Below are positions 12,201 to 27,079 of a stretch of DNA of 64,000 bases, piece after piece; positions within the stretch are counted from its first letter, which is position 1, and the number at the start of each line of letters is the position of its first letter. The notes under the pieces were generated by a model. The model saw only the letters and a list, made by a program, of their open reading frames with translations, did not search any database and was not told the DNA's origin. The DNA is taken from contig NC_086182.1 of the NCBI RefSeq assembly GCF_023053635.1, positions 1,563,001 to 1,627,000 of the forward strand, read 5' to 3'. A program made the translations under genes and the position numbers. Origin of the DNA: Elgaria multicarinata webbii (lineage: Eukaryota; Chordata; Lepidosauria; Squamata; Anguidae).

Positions 12201-15200
12201 GACCCACAGATGAAAAAATATATGCACATCTTACTTTAACCCAATTCGCTGATGATGGTTCAATTTGTGCTCATTTTTCCTTAGATCTAGAAGGAGCAGA
12301 GTCATGCAATCAGTTAAGTATTGCTTGAAATTGACTGTGGAGAGGAAGCCATTCGACACATCTCTAGTAAGAACTGGTTTATCAAGTATTTGGGATCTGT
12401 AGGCGTTGATCCCAGGAAGAAGGCTGAATAGGAGGAATAACTTACAAGTTCCCACTTGTTTTCTCTGACAAATTTAAATACTCCATCAACAGTGTAGCTT
12501 CTCACACTGGCTTTAAAAAGAATACAAACAGCCACAAATTGCCACAAAATCAACACCTGTCATATAAACACTGTCATTTCACAAAGTTTGAGGAGCTCTG
12601 CTGTAGCAAGCAAAAATAGCATTGCTTGGTAAACGTTATTTAATACAAGAATTTGGCGTCCCCCGCAAGAAGGAAGAACAGGACTGTGTGCTCTGAAAAA
12701 ACACAGGCAAAGAAAAAGGGGGAGCCAATAGGAGAACTTTGCTGGATTCTCTAAAATATCCAGCACTGTTGCAATATTGGGCAACTGGATTGGTGGTGGG
12801 CGGGGGGGGGGGGGGGAGAGATGGACAGGGAAGGCAAGTGACAGTGGAAGGCTCAAGAGCACCCTGGCCCTACTCAGACATTTCCAAATGTGGAAGGAGA
12901 TTTATCTGTGATATAAGATGTAGTTTGTTTACTCACATCTAAAGAGTGAACTCACCTTCCAGCGTTTTAATTCCTTCATCTACAAGTTTCCTGGCAGCAG
13001 CAGGACTACAAAGCAACAAGACAGCATCACCAGATCAGACAGGATCTCTAGCATAACATTTCATACCAGCTCTAACTGAAAAATGGCATGTGTGCCATTG
13101 AGAGAGAAATGTGATTAAATAGCAACCACAAATCAGTCTTCCAAGGCTGAGAAGTGTACTTAATACACAGGCAACGAAAACAGTTGGATGGGTTTTGTCT
13201 ATGTTAAAGGAGAGTAGGGAGATAGATAGGTGGCTGTAGCAGCAGCCATTTGGCATATATTTCATATATAAGACTAGCCCATGGTTTATTTAAACCATAG
13301 TTTGGTAAATTCTGGGACATCATAATGTGCAAATTTAGCCACACTAACAAACCATGGTTTGTTAAACACAAACAACCCAGAAAGAGAACCCATGGTTTGT
13401 TGTTGGGTTGTGCACTCTGGGTTGTTTAAACTATTGGTTGTTGCTACATGTAAACCCATAACCACAAGTGATTCATGGATTGTTTCACCAGGCTACAGCG
13501 GCAGTGGGCAAGAATAGTAAAAAAAAGAAGCAGACCAGCTGCTCTATGTGCCAGCACTACAATGCCACCAAAGCCTTTAGGATACAAGGAAGGAGAGGGT
13601 GAAGGGGGAGGGAAACAAACAATCCAGGGGTTGAGAAAGCAAATCATGGTTTGTTTGATTGTCTGCCAGACAAATCCCCAGTAGGGCAACAAGCCATGGC
13701 TTAAATAAACTATGGGCTAGTGTTAGGCGCAAACTAGGATAAAGAGTTGGACATGGTCTTGGAGTTCATTAAGCCATACAGAACGTATCTATAGTTACAA
13801 CAGCATTTTAACACCAACATCAACAAGTTCCCTGGGCAACGTAAAGAAAAGTTGTAAAACAATACAATACGACGCATTTAAAATCACACAAAGATACCAA
13901 CAATAACAGTAAACAAGTTAAAAGACGACAGGAATAAAATCAGAAGCAGTTATGACCAAAGCCTAAAAAGGATTAAAATTTGGTTTGAAATGGAAAAAGG
14001 GGTCTGCCACGACACAGGCTCTGAACACCAGACCTCACGTCTGCCACCACTTCTTATGGGGCGACACAGGCCCTGAACACCAGACCCGGCCGAGGATACT
14101 CCCTGCTCAAGCCAAGCACCACCACTTGATACGCCAGAGGCAAGGGATAAAGCCCACCTTCCTCCAAACTATGTGGAGAAAGGGGTTTAAAATGGAGAAG
14201 GATTTTTAATATATATAATAATGTGCTGTGAGTTATACCTGCTTAGGTGAATGATTGTCAGAGTGGGTGTTAAATGTGTAAACGTAAGATGATAAACGCC
14301 AAACAGACACGTGGGATTTTTGTGGTAGTTTTAAAACAAACAATCAAAATTTATTTTTAAAAGTTCATAAGCTTTGTTTCAAATAACAACATTTAAAAAC
14401 CTTTTTGAAACTTTTCATACAATCCTGTCACTCTCACATTCGCGCTTTCCTTTTTCTCACACAATCACTCCTGAACTTTCTTTATTCTCAGTATTGATTA
14501 ATATACTTCCACTATGTGCACGCCACACTCTAAAGACACCACTCACTACACTGACTCTCAAATTTCCCAGAACTTAAGTACCATAAACACAGAGAGCACT
14601 ACAGACTCTAAGAGTCCCTAACAAGTCTCCCTGAAAAGCTTTCTTGAAAAGAACAAGAACTCCCAATCCCCTCCGTCCTTCCCTTATATATCACTTCTCC
14701 CCCTTCCCAAGACATTCTAACTCCGCCCACTCAGGCCAACATTCTACAAACCACAGACTTACACACTGCAGACATACATTTGGAATTGACTTGTGGGGTG
14801 TAACGCCACAGGGTCCAGCTGGCACTGAAGAGCACAACGGAGCTGCCGGGCGAAGCCTCTTTGGGCAGGGCTTTGTACAGCCGGAAGCCCCCGCGCTTCC
14901 TTGGCAGCTGCTGCTGAAATACTCCCTGCCATGGAGCGCACCTCCGCCCCAACTCCCAGGGCACCACGTTCCACTGCGGAGTAGCCCTCGCCATCCAGAC
15001 GTTTCTCCTAACGTTTAGCCGGGATCTGCTCCCCTACCATTTGCAAGCGTGAGCTGTAGCCCTGCCCTCTGGGGCAAAGGAGAGGAAGGCTGCTCCGTCC
15101 CGAGTGACAGGCAGCTGCTCAGAGGACGGAAGAGGGTTATCGTAGCTCCCCTTGGCAAGCCAAAACAAAGGGTATGAAGCTGGACATCAGCACAGCCACA

Positions 15201-18200
15201 ATGGAAGGACATTTCAACCTCCCCAAAGAGAGGTCTAGACAAGAACAGTAACCTGCCCACTGTGCATCCAAGGGTGTGAGATACTGTTCTGAAGAGACCA
15301 GACTGATTTTCTCTGGACACTTGAATACCATTCTTACCTACTGATCACTTTAAGAATCCCACTATGTCGTTCAAACCCCTTGTGTACCCTCAGTTGTTAA
15401 AATGCATACAAATTTACCCTATGCCACTAACTCTGGTCAGGAAATTGATAGAAGAACTTGTATCATCCTGTCGAATCTACAGGGAAAAAAGACAGAATAA
15501 CTAATCTGCAATGCTGCACAAAGAAGTTCACAAATACACACAAGGCAGAGATTGTGGCTGGGGAGCCCAGACCGGGACGCTCAAGAGCGAGGTTAGTACA
15601 TGCAAGAATGAGAAGCCAAAGGGAGGCCTGCCCTTGTCTTGACCTCTCCTCTCCCTGCTAAATGACAGGGGGTGGGAGCACAGGAAGCGGCTCTAGCAGC
15701 AGTAGGGGTTTCAGGGTCCCAGGACTATGTGCACAGCCCTCTCCTCCACACGGCAAAGCGAGGCGGCTGCTCCAGATACCACTAGGGTAGCAGAGTGGGA
15801 GACAGAACTGACCCATGCTTTACATGCACCCGGGCCACGTTTTAATCCCTGGCCTCCCCAGGAAGAGCTGGGAAGACCACTATCTCCAACCCTGGAAGGC
15901 CACTTTCTGTAACCTCTTACCTGATGAAGAGATCTGAAGAGCTCAAAAGGTCGCAAATTTCTGTGACCATTGAGCTGGATAAGTAAAGGCATTACACAAA
16001 TATGGATCTTAAAATAATACCTTTTGACTTCCAGAGTTAATCACCTCTACAAAATAAAGTTATAAAAACAAAAAGCTTACCTTTTCCAGTTTACGTAATT
16101 TCCCAGTAGATAAAAACTCATCAATCTTTTCAGCAATTTTAGCTCCTACGCCATCCTAAAAAGGTATGATAAAATTCAATAAAATTTTGGAATGCTGTGG
16201 TTGTAGTATTAATCTAGAGAACAAACTGAATTCAAACACTAGGTGATCACTTCCAACAAGCAAGAGAGTTCAACATTCACATTGACTCAAGTGCTGGCTG
16301 TCTCTAAAGCATTTACCACCATAGCATCTCGGGCGGAGGCGGGGAATCCCCAGCCTGTGCAGATTCCCCATCTGGCTCACATAGGCTTGGGCTCCCTCTG
16401 GAGGTCTGCCCCCTAGCCTACCCAAGTCCCCACCCGCTGACGGTTAATGTGGGTTTCTGGAGGCTAGCACCCAAGAACACCTCCACCAGCTCAGGCAGGG
16501 AGACTGAGAGGCAGCGGGATGGCCAGCACACCTATAGAACCCCGGGCTCTCTCTCAAGGCCATCACCAGGGGCAAACACCGCAGGTGAGCCCTCAATCAA
16601 ACAGGTCTCCTTAAGAAGGATTCCCTATGATGGACGCCCCCAATATGAAAATAATATTACTACGACCTTAATTTGCATGCCATTTTCCCACATGGTTATG
16701 ACAAAAGCAATGCAAAGGCAAGAACAGCAACACCATTACAGAAAATGTCATTACAGCAACAGTCTACTACCAATTTGTTTCGAAATATAATATAGGAATC
16801 CAAATAAACCTCTCGGTTTTACAGCAATTTGTTTAAATAATAACAACAGCATTCTTGTGACAATAACCACTTAGGGATTTCATTATACCTAATGGTAAGT
16901 AAGTATCACAAATAAATAAAATAAATTCCTAATACATAGAAGATAAGACAGTATCAACCATTAAAACTGACAAAATATTTCAACTGATATTATTTATCAA
17001 TTTCATATCCCACTTTTTTCTATTGGTTTCACTTTGCCAGATTACAAGTCATATTTGAAATATTTGGAATATTGTGCTACTTCCAGTATTAGCAGCAATA
17101 AGCCTGTGTGTACCAGTTGCTGGGGAACATGGGTGGGAGGGTGTTGTTGTTGCACCGTGTCCTGCTTGTGGGTCCCTGGTTGACAGCTGTTGGGCCCCTG
17201 TGTGGACAGAGCGCTGAACTAGGTGGACCCTTGGCCTGAAACAGCCTCAGGGCTCTTCTGATGTTCAACCAAACCATAAGACATGCACAGAAATCCAAAG
17301 ATGAATGTCGCAGATTCTGATCATTCACAAAAGGAAGGTGAACCATCTATACCTACTGGGTCACAAGACTTACCAGCTTCTTTGCTTCAGCCCCACTTTT
17401 TATCTTGCTTGGATACTTGGATATTACAGATGCTGCTTTCCTGCATGAAGCAATGAAAAAAGACTCCGTTCCAGTTTTGGGCAAAGGTAATCAGCACACA
17501 GTAGCAGACCTCCATAAAAAGCACACTGCAGTTCCAGTGAGGGCAACATTCTCCCAGAATGATAAAGAAATAGTCAATAACAAATGTGCAAATTTAGGAA
17601 CTTTCTCCTCAAAGAGGTAGCAGAGTTCAACTGCTTACACTCAAATTACTCTCTTTTCAAGTGTCCCTAGGCTAAGTGAAATTCTGTAAAAAATCTTGGT
17701 TGTGCCAAAAGTTAGGGTACAAAATGACCCATATAACCATTGCTTCACCTACATCCCTTCCCAGAGTGGGTCAATTCTGTCCCCCACGCTGCCACCATAG
17801 TGGCTGACCAAAGCCAACAGGTCCCATCTTCCCACTTTGCATTGGGAAGGGTTTGCATTTTGCAGAAATAAAAACTCCCCTTTCCATTTCTATTGACCTG
17901 TCTTGTCACATACGAGAGGCAAGATCCTATTCTACGAGTGCAGAGGAGGGGCCGTGGCTCGGGGGGGGGGGGAAATCCCCTGCTTTGTATGCAGAAGGCC
18001 CCAGGTATAACCCCCACCGGCATCTCCAAGGAGGGCACGAAAACCTCCTGCCTGTGAAACTCTGGAGAGCTGCCGTTGCCGGTCAGCGTTGACAATACTG
18101 GGCGAAATGGATCAGTGGTCTGACTCAGTATAAGGCAGCTTCAAAATCGAGGGTGTGCATCAGTGCAGAGCCATTTCAAAAAAGGAGTACATAGGCTCTG

Positions 18201-20745
18201 AGCTGTCCTTAGTCCAAAGCCCTGCTGTGATTTTAGCCAAAGCAGATCCATTCATAGTGCCCACATGCAGAGCTTACCTGTAGGCATTGTACTTGTGGAT
18301 AGCTCTGTTTACATTCCTCTCATAGTTGGCCAGTTCTGAAAAGAGGAGACTTTTTCAGTGTGAAGAGTAGCATAAATCAAAGTAGGACATAATATAATAA
18401 AAAGCATAAGCACAAAATTAAGTAAAACAGCCAGAAGGAAAATAGCCTAGTTAGGCTTTGGAAGAAAATATATTTTTGTGCAAGTGAACAGCCAATTGAT
18501 AGCTCCTTACACTGAGAGCTACGCAAAAGAGCTGTCCCTAATTTGATTTTCAATACAGCACATGGCTGCAAATTCAGTAGTGTTAAAAAAGGACACATCT
18601 CCTTGTGTGCTACAAATTGGCTTTGATTGAACCAATGAAACTGATTGGCAGATTCATGAAACTCAGAAGGAAGGATTTCACTCACTGCATACTTAATTTA
18701 TGGAATTAGCTTAATTAATGGAAGGTGCAGCAACAGAAACGACTGAGGTGGATTCAAAAAGGGACAACAAATTAATGGAGAATCCTCCATGTACAAAGGC
18801 CGTCTACTTCAAAGCACCAAATCAGCAACAGCGGAAGGAAGCCACCTTTATGTGCTGCTTGCGGGCTTCTCAGAGGCACCTGGTTGGTCACTGTGAGAAA
18901 GTCTGATCCAGCAGGTTGTTCTAATGATTCTTATGAGTGTGGTGTAGTGGCCAAAGTCTTGGACTGGGAGTCGGGAGATCTGGGTTCTAGTCCCCACTCG
19001 GCCATGGAAACCTACTGGGTGACTTTGAGCCAGTCACAGACTCTCAGCCCAACCTACCTCACAAGGTTGTTGTGAGGATGAAATGGAGAGGTGGATTATG
19101 TACTCTGCCAGGTTCTTGGAGGAAAAAAGGTGGGATATAAATGCCATAATATATTTTTTAAGAAGTACAGCAGGCAGAGTCATGTGCAGGGCTCTCAGGA
19201 CCTGCAAGGAAGGTGAGAATGGAGTTGCAGCCCAGTGGGTGCAGCCTCCATGGAAGAATTCTTCTCTTGCACTCCCCCTAAAAGACCAAGTATGCAGTCT
19301 GGGAGTCCTCCTGGACTCTGAGCTATCTGGGGAAGCCCAGGTGGCTACAGTGTCCAGGAGTGCATTCTACCAGCTTAGGCTGGTATGCCAGCTGCGGCCC
19401 TATCTGGAGGGGACGGACCTTGCCTCACTAGTAATGTCTAGGCTGGACTACTTTAATGTGCTGTATGTAGGGCTGCCTTTGAAGACTGTTTGGAAATTCC
19501 AGCTGGTGCAGAATGCAGCTGCCCAAGTATTGGGGGTGGGGGGTGATTTAATCACAATGCCTATCCTGCACCAGCTGCACTGGTTACTGGAGTGTTTCTG
19601 AACCCAATTCAAAGTGCTGGTTTTGACCTTTAAGGTTCTAAACGGTTTGGGACCTTCACCCATATCAGCCTGTCCACACTTTAAGATTAGAAAGAGAGGC
19701 CCTTCTCATTTGTCCACCGGTGAGAGCAATTAGGTGGGTGTCCACACGGGAGAGGGCCTTCTGTGCAGTGGCCCCACACCATCCCTGCAGGTTTTTCAGA
19801 AGGCCTTAAAAAGTTTTATTTTACCGTGGCCTGCCCATGATACGAGTCCTGTTGTTGCTGCTACGTCCATCGTTGTGCTTGGGTTTTTTTTATTGTTGCC
19901 TTTATTGTTTTTAACTGCTGCTTTATGTTTTGTATTGCTTTTAATATTCCAATAATTTTTATGTATTTTACTGTTTTAAGGGGCCTTCCAAGGGCTTCTA
20001 TCCTGAAAGGCGGCCAAGAAATGTTTTAAATAAATAAATAAACAAATGAAATTGCTGCCCTCTCCCCAGCTGGAAGGCCCAGGATCACATCTGGCGTTAT
20101 TATTATTATTATTATTATTATTAATTTATATAGCACCATCAATGTGTTCCCTCTGCATTCCCTCCTGGGGCAGCCATAACCCTTCGCCACTGCGCAGCAG
20201 GCATGGAAATGCCCTGCCAGGGGCGGCTTGGGTCAGCCAAGCCGCTCTTCGGCCCCCGGGACACCAGCAAGAGCCTGGAGGGAGGCAGGCAGGCAGGCAG
20301 GCAGACACCGGCCAGCCTGTGGGGCGCACGCGGACCTCCCTGCCTGTGTCCTCCTGGGAGGCCGCCAGCCCGGCCAGTGCCCGGAGAGGTCCGGAGGGCG
20401 CCAGCTTGCCTGCCTGCCTGCCTGCGGGGGCGCAGATGGAGCCCCCGGCAGCTCCGGGGCCGCCACGTGTGCGCGTCGAGCCAGGGGGTCCCGAGCCCGG
20501 CCTTCTTCAGCATGCCCACAGGCTAGGCTGGCTGGGGATGATGGGAGCTGTAGTCCAGCCGATCTGGTGGGGAAGACCGCGGCCAGCCCCTGGCAGGCCC
20601 CCCAGAAAGCGGCGGGCGGGCGCCCGGCGCCCCCCACCCCGCCCCCGGCTCCCCCCCGCCGCCGCCTCCCGCTCCGGTACCCACCGGTCAGGAAGTCGGT
20701 GATGCCCCCGTTGGGGTTCTCCTGAGGCGCCTTGCGCTTGCTCAT
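6244..20745 (-). CDS. POLB: DNA polymerase beta (POLB), complete
   Basis: Base-excision-repair polymerase: removes the 5'-deoxyribose phosphate and fills one-nucleotide gaps in the nucleus. Fourteen exons, 5' to 3' on the minus strand: 20685-20745, 18278-18335, 17374-17440, 16081-16155, 15418-15476, 12956-13005, 12235-12286, 11488-11542, 10874-10946, 10260-10330, 8654-8740, 7847-7911, 7074-7213, 6244-6338. All have GT-AG borders and compatible phases. They sum to 1008 nt, 335 residues, the human length. Start MSKRKAPQE and end KERSE match the family. Residues visible: lyase nucleophile Lys72 with Lys68 in the first helix-hairpin-helix (VGAKIAEKI), catalytic Asp190 and Asp192 (GDMD), Asp256 and Arg258 (RRIDIR), and the [15 protein letters not shown] block. 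Pro63 of human is Asp here. It diverges from UFM1 and converges on DKK4. Confidence 0.97.
6558..6671. mobile_element. Foldback hAT-like MITE
   Basis: The two arms 'gccctccagatgttttgg' and 'catctggagga' with 'gggcaacttg' and 'gttgccc' at the ends are inverted copies. The same palindromic family recurs at 27080, 28253 and 31686. Confidence 0.55.
6725..6875 (+). mobile_element. tRNA-headed SINE fragment
   Basis: Diverged copy of the SINE better seen at 17940-18145: 'ctggctcaatccctagg', 'ctggagagcagctgcca', 'atggatcagcgg'. It lies in the last POLB intron. Confidence 0.45.
8773..9065 (-). mobile_element. LINE 3' tail (CR1-type), reverse orientation
   Basis: Includes 'gccctgaggccggatcagac', 'agtccagcactctgttcaca' and 'cccatgttccccagtaact'. 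It is the reverse complement of the 3' tails at 17030-17265 and 25195-25435. It begins about 30 bp upstream of POLB exon 11 on the minus strand. Confidence 0.7.
9075..9395 (-). pseudogene. LINE ORF1 esterase-like fragment
   Basis: The minus strand encodes [10 protein letters not shown] followed by a stretch with [18 protein letters not shown] and [20 protein letters not shown]. The G-x-N-D block and the distal DGLYLN segment resemble the SGNH-type esterase domain found in ORF1 of CR1/L2-group LINEs. The frame is interrupted and there is no intact protein. It directly adjoins the CR1-type tail at 8773-9065 but in a body position, so it may be a separate insertion. Confidence 0.5.
10991..11438. 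mobile_element. MITE-like element filling POLB intron 8
   Basis: The ends are imperfect inverted copies: 'cctggttcacacgtaa' on the left, and the reverse complement of 'tgtgcgaactgggcc' on the right. The interior is rich in 'aacaaccca' and 'aaccatggg' motifs shared with the element at 13271-13722. It covers most of the 541-bp intron between POLB exons 8 and 9. Confidence 0.5.
13271..13722. mobile_element. Inverted-repeat MITE, POLB intron 5
   Basis: Termini are inverted copies: ACTAGCCCATGGTTTATTTA on the left and the reverse complement of 'taaataaactatgggctagt' on the right. Further inner repeats of 'aaccatggtttgtt' could fold. No coding capacity and no clear target duplication seen. Confidence 0.65.
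14005..14810 (-). mobile_element. Solo LTR, family A, copy 1
   Basis: An 806-bp LTR in reverse orientation in POLB intron 5. Read on the minus strand it starts TGTGGCGTTA and ends in CGTGGCA, with the 5-bp target duplication GGGTC on both sides (14000-14004 and 14811-14815). It has a TATA-like 'atatataaggg' and an AATAAA-type signal in the expected order. There is no internal region, so it is a recombined remnant. The same family occurs at 56817-57538 in the opposite orientation. Differences between the two are plentiful by eye, suggesting an old family. A short stretch near the 3' end is present twice in this copy. Confidence 0.85.
17030..17265 (+). mobile_element. LINE 3' tail (CR1-type)
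   Basis: Contains 'gcagcaataagcctgtgtgt', 'ctggggaacatgggtgggag' and 'gcctcagggctcttctgatg'. Same tail family as 25195-25435, just downstream of POLB exon 3 on the minus strand. Confidence 0.7.
17940..18145 (+). mobile_element. tRNA-headed squamate SINE
   Basis: The head 'ggccgtggctc' and 'gctttgtatgcagaaggccc' plus 'aggtataacccccaccggca' correspond to the A- and B-box region of a tRNA. The body 'gacaatactgggcgaaatgg' and 'ctgactcagtataaggcagc' is the typical 3' part. A G run has expanded inside it. Confidence 0.7.
18935..19146 (+). mobile_element. Sauria-type SINE
   Basis: Near-complete: tRNA-like head 'gagtgtggtgtagtggccaa', B-box region 'gggttctagtccccactcgg', body 'ctcagcccaacctacctcac', and a Bov-B-like end 'aggaaaaaaggtgggatata'. 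Direct evidence that the genome is squamate. Confidence 0.85.
19190..20045 (+). mobile_element. L2 LINE, 3' half of ORF2 plus tail
   Basis: The + strand reads through the C-terminal L2 reverse-transcriptase region: [31 protein letters not shown] and [16 protein letters not shown] are visible before a stop, then [11 protein letters not shown] in another frame. It ends in a (TAAA)n tail at about 20028-20045. Lies in POLB intron 1. Confidence 0.85.
20100..20150 (-). repeat. (TTA)n with L2-like tail end
   Basis: A trinucleotide run followed by 'atttatatagcaccatcaat', the reverse complement of the L2-like tail seen at 47400-47460 and 34850-34940. Confidence 0.55.
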
Positions 20746-21000
20746 GGCCCCCCAACCCAAGCCCAGGCTCCGGCAGCTTCCGGCCGCCCCGCTTCCGCTT
20801 CCGCGACGGGCGAAGCGCCGGGGGTCGGGGGCCCGGACGCCCCTCGCCCGCCCCTGGGCAGCGGCGCCGGCGAAGGGGAGGCTGCCTGCCTGCGCCGGTG
20901 GAAGAGGATCAGGGCACCAGGAAAGAGGGTGGGAAGTGGGCCCGCTCAGCCTTCGGGAAGACTGAGGGGGGAAAGGCCGGACGGCTCTGTCACTCAAGAC
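20200..21000. promoter_or_regulatory. POLB CpG-rich promoter region
   Basis: CpG-dense block around the POLB start codon (20745 on the minus strand) covering exon 1, the start of intron 1 and the 5' flank. ETS-like 'gcttccgg' elements are present near 20776-20785. I saw no TATA box and no full TGACGTCA element, the CRE known from the human POLB promoter. Boundaries are by eye. Confidence 0.7.
20284..20425. repeat. Opposed (GGCA)n and (TGCC)n arrays
   Basis: A GGCA run at 20284-20304 and a TGCC run at 20406-20425 form an inverted pair about 100 bp apart in POLB intron 1. Confidence 0.85.
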
Positions 21001-21880
21001 TGCAGCTAGCCGATTTCGGATGAACATCAGGAAAAGCTTCCTAATGGCCGGAGCAGTCCGGCAAGGGAGCCGTCTGCCTGGGTTGGTGGCGGTGGTGGTG
21101 GTGGTGGCAGGGCCGGTGCCAGACTATTTTGCGCCTTAGGCAAAGTGAGCTACTTTCACCCCCCCACCCAGCCCCAAAAATGCCAGCTTTGATTTTTAAG
21201 AACAGATGCTTCCTGGAAAAAATAAGAAGCACAAAACTTGAAACTGCTAAATTTATTTTAAAGTGCAAGAAATACGTGATGCCAATTATAGCAAACAAAT
21301 TGGAAAGGAACGTCTATGGGTCTAAAATGCATTATTCAATAGGAATGTCACCTCCAAATCATCCCCCTCCCCAACTCGCTCACACACACTCAGCATCACT
21401 CACTCCAAACAAACACACACATGAACACATGCATTCACTCAAAGACCCCATGATGCACCCCATTCACCCATACATTCTCTCTCTTTTTCTCTCTTCTGGG
21501 CGCATTCCGGAAGTCCGAACATGGAGTCACCCCACCCCCACCCCAGCGTCCCTGGCTTCGCTTCGGCTGGGCGGGCGCGCCATCTCACCTGCCCAGGCCC
21601 AGCTGAATCCTCAGGCCGGGCTGGCTCACAGCCAACGCAAGTGAGTGCTGCGCTGTGCCCGGCGCAGCTTGGCACTCTAGACAGCCGCCTGAGTGGCCTC
21701 TATGGTAGCACCGGCCCTGGGTGGTGGTCTCAGTCTCGGTCTCTCCCCAGCTGGAGGTCTTTGAGCAGAGATTGGACGGCCATCTCCCAGGGTGGCCTTA
21801 AATAGGATCCCCGCATCTTGGAGCAGGGGTGGGGGTGAACTCGGGCTCCATGGCCTCCATGCCCGCCCCTGTGGTTCCTC
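20985..21880 (+). mobile_element. CR1 LINE 3' end, split by a hAT element
   Basis: The left part has 'gaacatcaggaaaagcttcc' and 'ggccggagcagtccggcaag'. The right part, after the hAT insert at 21108-21719, has 'gaggtctttgagcagagatt' and 'agggtggccttaaataggat'. Together they follow the order of the CR1 ORF2 C-terminus. Confidence 0.75.
21108..21719 (+). mobile_element. Non-autonomous hAT element, copy 2
   Basis: Same 12-bp inverted termini (CAGGGCCGGTGC) as copy 1 at 3556-4160. It is flanked by the 8-bp duplication GGTGGTGG (21100-21107 and 21720-21727) and is 612 bp long. Same orientation as copy 1 with only small indels and scattered substitutions by eye. Inserted into a CR1 remnant between POLB and UFM1. 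Confidence 0.9.
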
Positions 21881-22475
21881 TTTCGCAGGACCTCTCCCAG
21901 CAGGGCCAGCTGCTGCCTACTCATGACACTGAAACCCTGCATGTCTCAGTGATTTCCTGTGGGCAGCTCTCACTTCTGTCCCAAGGAGACCTCACTCCCA
22001 CAGCACTGAAAGCAACAAAGAAGTTGGGAAGGCTTTGAAACTCTAGAAATTAAGAGTACGTGGAATTACAGAGGAAGAAACATATAATAGGTTCATATAT
22101 TTTAAATGTCCAGTTTCAATTGGTTTTTTTTAATGGGAAGTGAGGCCCATAGAAACCAATGGAGAAATCCAAGTCTGTACTGTAGCTGCCACTTTCCAGC
22201 AACTATCTGTCACCCCCCACCCCACAAAGAAAATGTAGCAGCCATGATAGGGGGTAGTATTCCATGCGAGTTTTAAAAATAAAAGCCTTACATTTTAAAA
22301 TGCAATGCCTCTGCCCGTAAGTCAGCAGAGTGTGAGGCTTCTGCACACAAACGGAGCCATGGATGTGTTTTAGGGGATGGACCTTTGCTGCCAGGTGAGG
22401 GGTACTTTGTACGGGGCAGGAAGGGGGTGGAAGCTGAGAGGCCCCGCCGGGCTCAGCCGGCCTTTGCCTTGGGTG

Positions 22476-22598
22476 GGATCTACACTACTGCTTTCAAAGC
22501 GCTTTGAAAATGTTTTGAAACCTGTCTGTGCAGTGTGTCCTGGGCCCCAACAGTTGTCAAAACTGTTATAAAGCGCTTTAAATCAGTAGTGTAGATCC
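22476..22598. mobile_element. Short palindromic MITE
   Basis: The ends GGATCTACACTACTG are exact inverted copies. The inner arms 'aaagcgctttgaaa' and 'ttataaagcgcttt' continue the palindrome with small gaps. No coding capacity. Confidence 0.75.
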
Positions 22599-22947
22599 CC
22601 ACCCCCTGCAATATTAGCAGTGGGCGGCATTGCGGAGCTGCTGTGAGCCCTTGACAGCACAGCATCTACCACGGAGGTATATTTTCTTTCTAATACTTCC
22701 ATCCTGCCTTTAAAAATACTCCCCCACCCCCCGGAAAAAGTGAAACATCAAAACAACGTTAAAATACAGCACATCAAACAAATCCCCCAGTATCAAACTG
22801 TTTTAAAACACAGCAGTATAACAGTCTAATCTGAAAGTCAGGGTGGTTTACATTTTAATGTGGGCTGAGGGTTTTTAATGGAAATTGTTTTATGGTTAAG
22901 CGCCTCGATGCCAGAAACGGCGAGGGGGGGTGCTATAAAAATGTATA

Positions 22948-22974
22948 ACAACAACAACAACAACAACAACAACA
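22948..22974. repeat. (AAC)n microsatellite
   Basis: Trinucleotide run at the end of a LINE-like tail ('gcgcctcgatgccagaaacg' then 'gctataaaaatg'). Confidence 0.85.
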
Positions 22975-23202
22975 ATAATAAATAAAGCAGCCACTCATTA
23001 AAAGTCGGCTGGCATCTCGGCTTCTCTCATTCTTTGTACGGGCAGCTCTCACTTCTTCAATGGGAGCTCGGAAGTCGCCCATTCAGGCACAGGCGCGTTT
23101 CTCTCATTTTATAGTTCTGCGGGGAGATAACCCGCATCCGGAGGTGACGCACACGCGTACGCTCCGGAAGTGGGAGCGTCAGGAGCCGCCTGAGACGGGA
23201 CG

Positions 23203-26740
<3,538 letters not shown>

Positions 26741-27079
26741 CAAGTACAGAGTCCATGTGCAGCTAGATAATATACACAGCAAACAAATAGTTCTGTAAGC
26801 CTCTTCACTAAGGAATAAGCCCTTGTACCATAATGCAGTGTGTCTTGCATTTCCCTGTGAAATCACCATGTGTCAGTAGTCAACTCCTACTAGGAAAAAA
26901 AAGGCTGAATCTCATTTTTAGAAAAGAAAAACTTCTAAATGGGAGCTGTCTTCAGATATATGAATGCATTTGCACTGAACCCATAATTCCTAATGGAGCA
27001 GGCATGTGCCCCCAATACACTGAACATTGAAGTGAAAAGGAAAACCTGTTCGAGTGATTGTCCTTTGTGCTCTCTAAGG

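Noticed and set aside
18935-18975. tRNA gene
   Set aside because: The A- and B-box-like parts belong to a SINE head; the sequence continues into SINE body and does not fold as a full tRNA.
20046-21027. Long frames on both strands around the POLB start
   Set aside because: Shadows in GC-rich DNA. Only the 61-nt segment at 20685-20745 is coding, as POLB exon 1.
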